From Alteromonadaceae bacterium (lineage in GTDB: Bacteria; Pseudomonadota; Gammaproteobacteria; Pseudomonadales; Oleiphilaceae), in the NCBI GenBank assembly GCA_013393545.1, contig JABXHG010000251.1:1-8709 (forward strand): DNA of 8,709 bases. The letters run 5' to 3'. The notes beneath the pieces are model-generated. The model was not told the origin of the DNA. It saw only the letters and a list, made by a program, of their open reading frames with translations, and ran no database searches. Shown here in pieces: positions 6,680 to 8,709 of the stretch. The position numbers and the translations under genes were made by a program. Position 1 is the stretch's first letter. Each line of letters opens with the position of its first letter.

Positions 6680-7801
6680 TCCAACAAAATAAAAAACAAA
6701 TATAGAAAGCAAACCGCTTTAGGTCACAGAAGATTTCATCAACAATTATTGCGAAAAAACTTAACGAAAGATCGTTACAGAGGACTTATCAAAATTAATG
6801 GCACGGTTTATCACAAAATCGAAGCCCCCGAAGTTCTTAGTATATATAGCAATGAGAGTGGGGAGTTCGAGAAAACACTCGACTTCAAAGAGCGCTTGGT
6901 GAGAAGCTTCAATCTGAAAGGTGAGACTCTGATTTCTTTTGAGTTTACTAAAAGCTTTGACGCTGCGGCTTTGTTACTTATCTATTCGGCGGTTGAACAG
7001 GCGACCTCTGAAACAACTAAAAACCAAGCAAAAGTTCGCTTAGCACATGAACCTAAGGTCAATATGCTGCTCAAGCGTTCAAATCTTAAGCGACTTTTAG
7101 AAGGACGGGAGCTTATAAGAGTCAGAGCAGACGACCAGCTTCTTCCTGTAATTAGCAGTGACAGTGCAGAGTATACCGAAGAGATTGTAGATTTCATAAA
7201 ACTGAAAATTTACAACAATGATCTAACTGCAGATGACGAGTCTATTCTATCTGAGGCGGTTATGGAGGCTGTGGAGAATGTGTTAGTCCACGCTTATCCT
7301 GAACTTCAGGCCTCATCAAAGCCATTATCGCCGGGCGATACTATTAAAGGTCGGCAATGGTGGATGGTATGCGACGTAGTCAAAGATCAGCTTTACTTGG
7401 CGATTATGGATTCAGGTGTCGGCATCCCAGAGACAGTAAAATACAAAAACTGGTTCGAAAAAGCCTTCAGGGAGGAGTACCCTGAACTTTATCAAGAATT
7501 ATACTCCCAGCTAGGCCGAGGTGAACGTCTACTTGAAAAACTAAATTATAAGCCAAATGTAACTGATGCTAACTTTATAAATATTTCTATGACTGGAGAC
7601 TTATCGAGCATCGAGCAACAAGGCCGAGGCCAAGGCAGTAAGAGTATTAAGTCGCTAGTTGGTGAAAATGAAATGGGTAAACTATGGGTTTTTAGTGGGA
7701 AAGGGCTCTATTTATTTCGAAGCAATGATGACAAAGAGTTGTATAATCTACCTAAACCTATAAAAGGAACCCTCTTACAGTGGAACATAAAAATCAAATG
7801 A
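6677..7801 (+). CDS. STAS-like/GHKL (HATPase_c) ATP-binding protein
   Basis: The C-terminal half is a GHKL ATP-binding domain. The N-box E197-xxx-N201-xxx-H205 lies in EAVMEAVENVLVHAY, the G1 box is MDSGVGI (D245, G247, G249) and the G2 box is GRGQG at 316-320. About 60 residues of charged helix (255-315) separate G1 and G2. The end (KLWVFSGKGLYLF...KGTLLQWNI) is typical of GHKL proteins paired with DUF4325. Residues about 50-150 look STAS-like (strand-helix ISFEFTKSFDAAALLLIYSA), and the first 35 residues are strongly basic. There is no dimerisation/phosphoacceptor histidine domain and no membrane helix, so this is not an ordinary sensor kinase. It is closer to anti-sigma Ser/Thr kinases or GHKL ATPases. 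The length is 374 residues with a TTG start. It is first in a plus-strand operon divergent from qat, and the next gene overlaps its stop. The partner-switching role is inferred. Confidence 0.85.
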   Translation: MSNKIKNKYRKQTALGHRRFHQQLLRKNLTKDRYRGLIKINGTVYHKIEAPEVLSIYSNESGEFEKTLDFKERLVRSFNLKGETLISFEFTKSFDAAALLLIYSAVEQATSETTKNQAKVRLAHEPKVNMLLKRSNLKRLLEGRELIRVRADDQLLPVISSDSAEYTEEIVDFIKLKIYNNDLTADDESILSEAVMEAVENVLVHAYPELQASSKPLSPGDTIKGRQWWMVCDVVKDQLYLAIMDSGVGIPETVKYKNWFEKAFREEYPELYQELYSQLGRGERLLEKLNYKPNVTDANFINISMTGDLSSIEQQGRGQGSKSIKSLVGENEMGKLWVFSGKGLYLFRSNDDKELYNLPKPIKGTLLQWNIKIK

Positions 7802-8136
7802 GTGAATGCACTATCAAAGTAGTTGATTGGCATGCCACACCTAAGTTCAGGTTTCGTAAGGAATATGAATTCTGTGGTGAAGCATTTAGAGACGATATAC
7901 TCATTCCTGCTTTAAAGAGTTGTGAGCACGTCCACGTTGATCTAACAGGATATAACCGTTACGGGCCTAGCTTCATAGATGAGGCATTCGCAAACATAGT
8001 TCGTAATAAGGTGTTCAGTGCCGAATATTTGAGCGAACACTTAACATACTCTCACCAGCATCTAAAACGCGTTGTCGATAAAATCGATGAAAAGATAGAG
8101 AAAGCTAGATTGGAAGTAGAAGAAAGGAATGTCTGA
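7798..8136 (+). CDS. STAS-like DUF4325 domain protein
   Basis: This is a small protein (112 residues from this ATG) with the DUF4325 pattern. FCGEAFRDDILIPAL at 25-39 is followed by the strand VHVDLTGY (45-52) and the helix-capping GPSFIDEAF (56-64), then a charged helical tail. The family resembles STAS anti-anti-sigma proteins. S58 sits where such proteins carry the Ser phosphorylated by a GHKL kinase (inference from motif alignment by eye). It probably binds the GHKL protein encoded just upstream. I chose the ATG at 7798, which overlaps the upstream TGA in the common ATGA arrangement and gives the natural family N-terminus. A GTG at 7780 would add six residues and has an AAGGAA Shine-Dalgarno about 10 bases before it (7764-7769), so it remains possible. 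The end overlaps the next gene by 8 bases. Confidence 0.82.
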   Translation: MSECTIKVVDWHATPKFRFRKEYEFCGEAFRDDILIPALKSCEHVHVDLTGYNRYGPSFIDEAFANIVRNKVFSAEYLSEHLTYSHQHLKRVVDKIDEKIEKARLEVEERNV

Positions 8137-8695
8137 AACAGATCAAAGCTTTTATATAAACTCTGTCGGATGGGTACTATCCTTAATTGGTTGGATAGTA
8201 ATCTATGCTTTAAATGTAAAGACGTTAAATCGCGCTGAAATTTCGCGACAGCGAGAATCGATAAAGTCTCAAATCGTTGAGCTATTGGCTTGGCTCAAGG
8301 AGCTCCATTTCGGTTGTAAGTTAAAAAGTTATACGGATTACCATCTAGAAGAGATTATGGCAGCCAAAGTAAGCCAAATAGAGTTCCGCATTAACGCTTT
8401 TAATCAGTTCGTAGGTAAAGATCTATTCGAGACGGAGGAGCTAGCAAAGTTAGAAATTACCAGCTCTAACGTTCAAGCTTCTCAAAGAGAGCGTAAATAT
8501 ATGATTTATAGCGCGATTCTTGAGTCTTATGACCTGTTGGAGTATACCGAGATCAAATTTGATGAGTATATTAATTCTACAAATCAATTTATCCGCATCT
8601 ATACCCGTTACAAAAATGAAATACATGGCATACTACTTGGCCTGAATTTACTTGCTTTGTGGTGGCTCAGTTGCTCAACGCTTTTGCCACCTTAA
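8129..8695 (+). CDS. Two-helix membrane protein of the GHKL/STAS operon
   Basis: I do not recognise a family. The 188-residue protein has a hydrophobic helix near each end: about 10-30 (NSVGWVLSLIGWIVIYALNV) and about 166-182 (HGILLGLNLLALWWLS). Positive charges follow the first helix (K31, R35, R40, R42) and precede the second (R157, R160, K162). By the positive-inside rule, the 135-residue helical middle domain faces the cytoplasm, with both termini outside. There is no enzyme motif and only two cysteines (C63, C182). The ATG lies inside the end of the DUF4325 gene (8-base overlap) and is preceded directly by AGAAAGGA, a poorly spaced Shine-Dalgarno that suggests coupled translation. Its operon with a predicted signalling ATPase and STAS protein suggests a membrane-anchored output or sensor. 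A pore-forming effector is speculative. Confidence 0.75.
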   Translation: MSETDQSFYINSVGWVLSLIGWIVIYALNVKTLNRAEISRQRESIKSQIVELLAWLKELHFGCKLKSYTDYHLEEIMAAKVSQIEFRINAFNQFVGKDLFETEELAKLEITSSNVQASQRERKYMIYSAILESYDLLEYTEIKFDEYINSTNQFIRIYTRYKNEIHGILLGLNLLALWWLSCSTLLPP

Positions 8696-8709
8696 TGGAC
8701 ATAACAGAT
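8695..8709 (+). CDS. Possible start of a further operon gene, cut by window edge
   Basis: The membrane-protein stop and a new ATG overlap as TAATG (stop 8693-8695, ATG 8695-8697). The frame reads M-D-I-T-D before the window ends. This stop/start overlap is a common operon junction and matches the tight spacing of the genes before it. Only five codons are visible, so the call rests on the junction alone. Confidence 0.3.

Noticed and set aside
6677..7801. Sensor histidine kinase of a two-component system
   Set aside because: No HisKA-like phosphoacceptor domain, no membrane sensor and no response regulator nearby; the STAS-like half and DUF4325 partner point elsewhere.

Overview
This is an accessory, defence-island-like stretch of a bacterial chromosome or mobile element. 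It is AT-leaning, with bacterial Shine-Dalgarno sites and tightly overlapping genes. A gammaproteobacterium (Vibrio, Shewanella or Alteromonadales-like) fits the base composition, but nothing in the window fixes the taxon, so this is a weak inference. I see no tRNA, rRNA, CRISPR array, integrase or transposase.

The centre (about 1425-6134, minus strand) is a complete four-gene qatABCD antiphage operon, transcribed right to left. qatA encodes a KAP-family P-loop ATPase, qatB a Gly/Asn/Pro-rich partner protein, qatC a QueC-like PP-loop ATPase with a Cys4 zinc site, and qatD a TatD-like metal-dependent hydrolase. All recognisable catalytic and metal-binding residues are present. The junctions abut (qatA/qatB) or overlap by 8 bp (qatB/qatC) and 4 bp (qatC/qatD), so the four products are probably made together by coupled translation.

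To the left, convergent with qatD, is the 3' part of a gene (plus strand, open to the window edge) with a PD-(D/E)xK-like nuclease signature. A perfect 16-bp inverted repeat lies between the two gene ends.

To the right, a 542-bp divergent intergenic region separates qatA from a second, plus-strand operon. Its genes are a GHKL-type ATP-binding protein with a STAS-like N-terminal half (TTG start), a small STAS-like DUF4325 protein, and a 188-residue protein with one membrane helix at each end. A fourth reading frame may start at the very edge of the window (TAATG overlap). The GHKL + STAS pair resembles anti-sigma/anti-anti-sigma partner-switching pairs. With a membrane protein in the same operon beside Qat, this is the best candidate in the window for an undescribed defence or signalling module. 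The long intergenic region carries candidate promoters, a palindrome next to the qatA start and a cluster of small hairpins before the second operon.
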